From positions 1 to 5,824 of the forward strand of contig CAYVZU010000171.1 of assembly GCA_964455935.1 (NCBI GenBank): 5,824 bases of DNA, read 5' to 3'. This document shows, one piece after another, positions 5,636 to 5,824 of the stretch (position 1 is its first letter; the number at the start of each line of letters is the position of its first letter). This DNA is from CAYVZU01 sp964455935. GTDB lineage: Bacteria; Fibrobacterota; CAYVZU01. The notes beneath the pieces were generated by a model that saw only the letters and a list, made by a program, of their open reading frames with translations, was not told where the DNA came from and did no database searches. Made by a program: the position numbers and the translations under genes.

Positions 5636-5824
5636 AAATTGTATTTCTTAATCAACTCCATCAGGGCGTTGCGACTGATGCCCAGTTCCCGGGCAGCGCG
5701 AGACACATTGCGGGCCGTTAGGGCAAGGGCTTTCCCGATATACGTCCGGTCAACGCTTTCCCTGGCCTGCTTTAGATCCAGAGAAAACGGCTCGGATGCG
5801 GGTGTGGCAGGACTGTCCAAAGTA
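5632..5824 (-). CDS. NtrC-family sigma-54 activator, C-terminal Fis-type HTH (partial)
   Basis: Only the last 63 or so codons are in the window; the frame is open to the edge and the rest lies beyond 5824. The fragment begins with a linker (LDSPATPASEP), then a helical segment (LDLKQARESVDRTYIGKAL) and the Fis-type helix-turn-helix NVSRAARELGISRNALMELI, ending KKYNL and TGA. This arrangement is typical of the DNA-binding end of bacterial enhancer-binding proteins, which act with sigma-54 RNA polymerase through a central AAA+ domain; that domain and any receiver or sensor domain are outside the window. Its stop overlaps the lipoprotein start as ATGA, so the two form an operon. It is the obvious candidate to bind the tandem dyads at 4267-4303. 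Fis itself or another HTH protein with the same ending is less likely. Confidence 0.85.
   Translation of the reverse strand, partial: TLDSPATPASEPFSLDLKQARESVDRTYIGKALALTARNVSRAARELGISRNALMELIKKYNL

Noticed and set aside
1..5824. tRNA, rRNA, CRISPR array, transposase or prophage genes
   Set aside because: I looked on both strands and saw no cloverleaf, no regular spacer array and no mobile-element protein motifs.

Overview
The window comes from a Gram-negative bacterium of moderate to high GC content. Secreted proteins carry Sec signal peptides, there is a probable lipoprotein, and the CBM9-like protein ends in a short domain resembling type IX secretion (T9SS) sorting tails. Together with the PKD and carboxypeptidase-regulatory-like domains, this points to the Fibrobacterota/Bacteroidota (FCB) side of the tree or an allied uncultured phylum. 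That placement is inference; no rRNA or other marker gene is present.

Left half, plus strand: a non-coding leader (1-211) is followed by two overlapping paralogous glycosyltransferase genes (212-1876 and 1873-2934). Each encodes an N-terminal GT2 domain with C-terminal TPR-like helices, and they are joined by a 4-base ATGA overlap. They look like an ancestral tandem duplication working in surface-glycan or protein glycosylation. In frame with the first one, but separated from it by a TAG, lies a short ATG-started segment (98-154), so the true N-terminus is uncertain.

Right half, minus strand (read from 5824 down to 2980): the C-terminal Fis-type helix-turn-helix of an NtrC-family sigma-54 activator, cut by the window edge; a PKD-domain lipoprotein gene overlapping its stop codon by ATGA; a 202-base intergenic region; a secreted CBM9-like carbohydrate-binding protein; a strong hairpin; and a very small gene (45 codons) for a peptide with a clear signal sequence. 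The two transcription units converge near 2935-2979.

The most interesting signal is in the 202-base intergenic region. It holds a good match to a sigma-54 (-24/-12) promoter aimed at the CBM9-like gene. Centred about 100 and 120 bases upstream of the predicted start are two copies of a 17-base dyad, TGCCA-N7-TGGCA, placed exactly 20 bases apart. This is the classic geometry of enhancer sites for an NtrC-type activator, and such an activator is encoded just upstream. My reading is a compact regulatory cassette: activator, lipoprotein, enhancer plus sigma-54 promoter, secreted carbohydrate-binding protein and secreted mini-peptide. The sites are seen in the sequence; the regulatory link is inferred.
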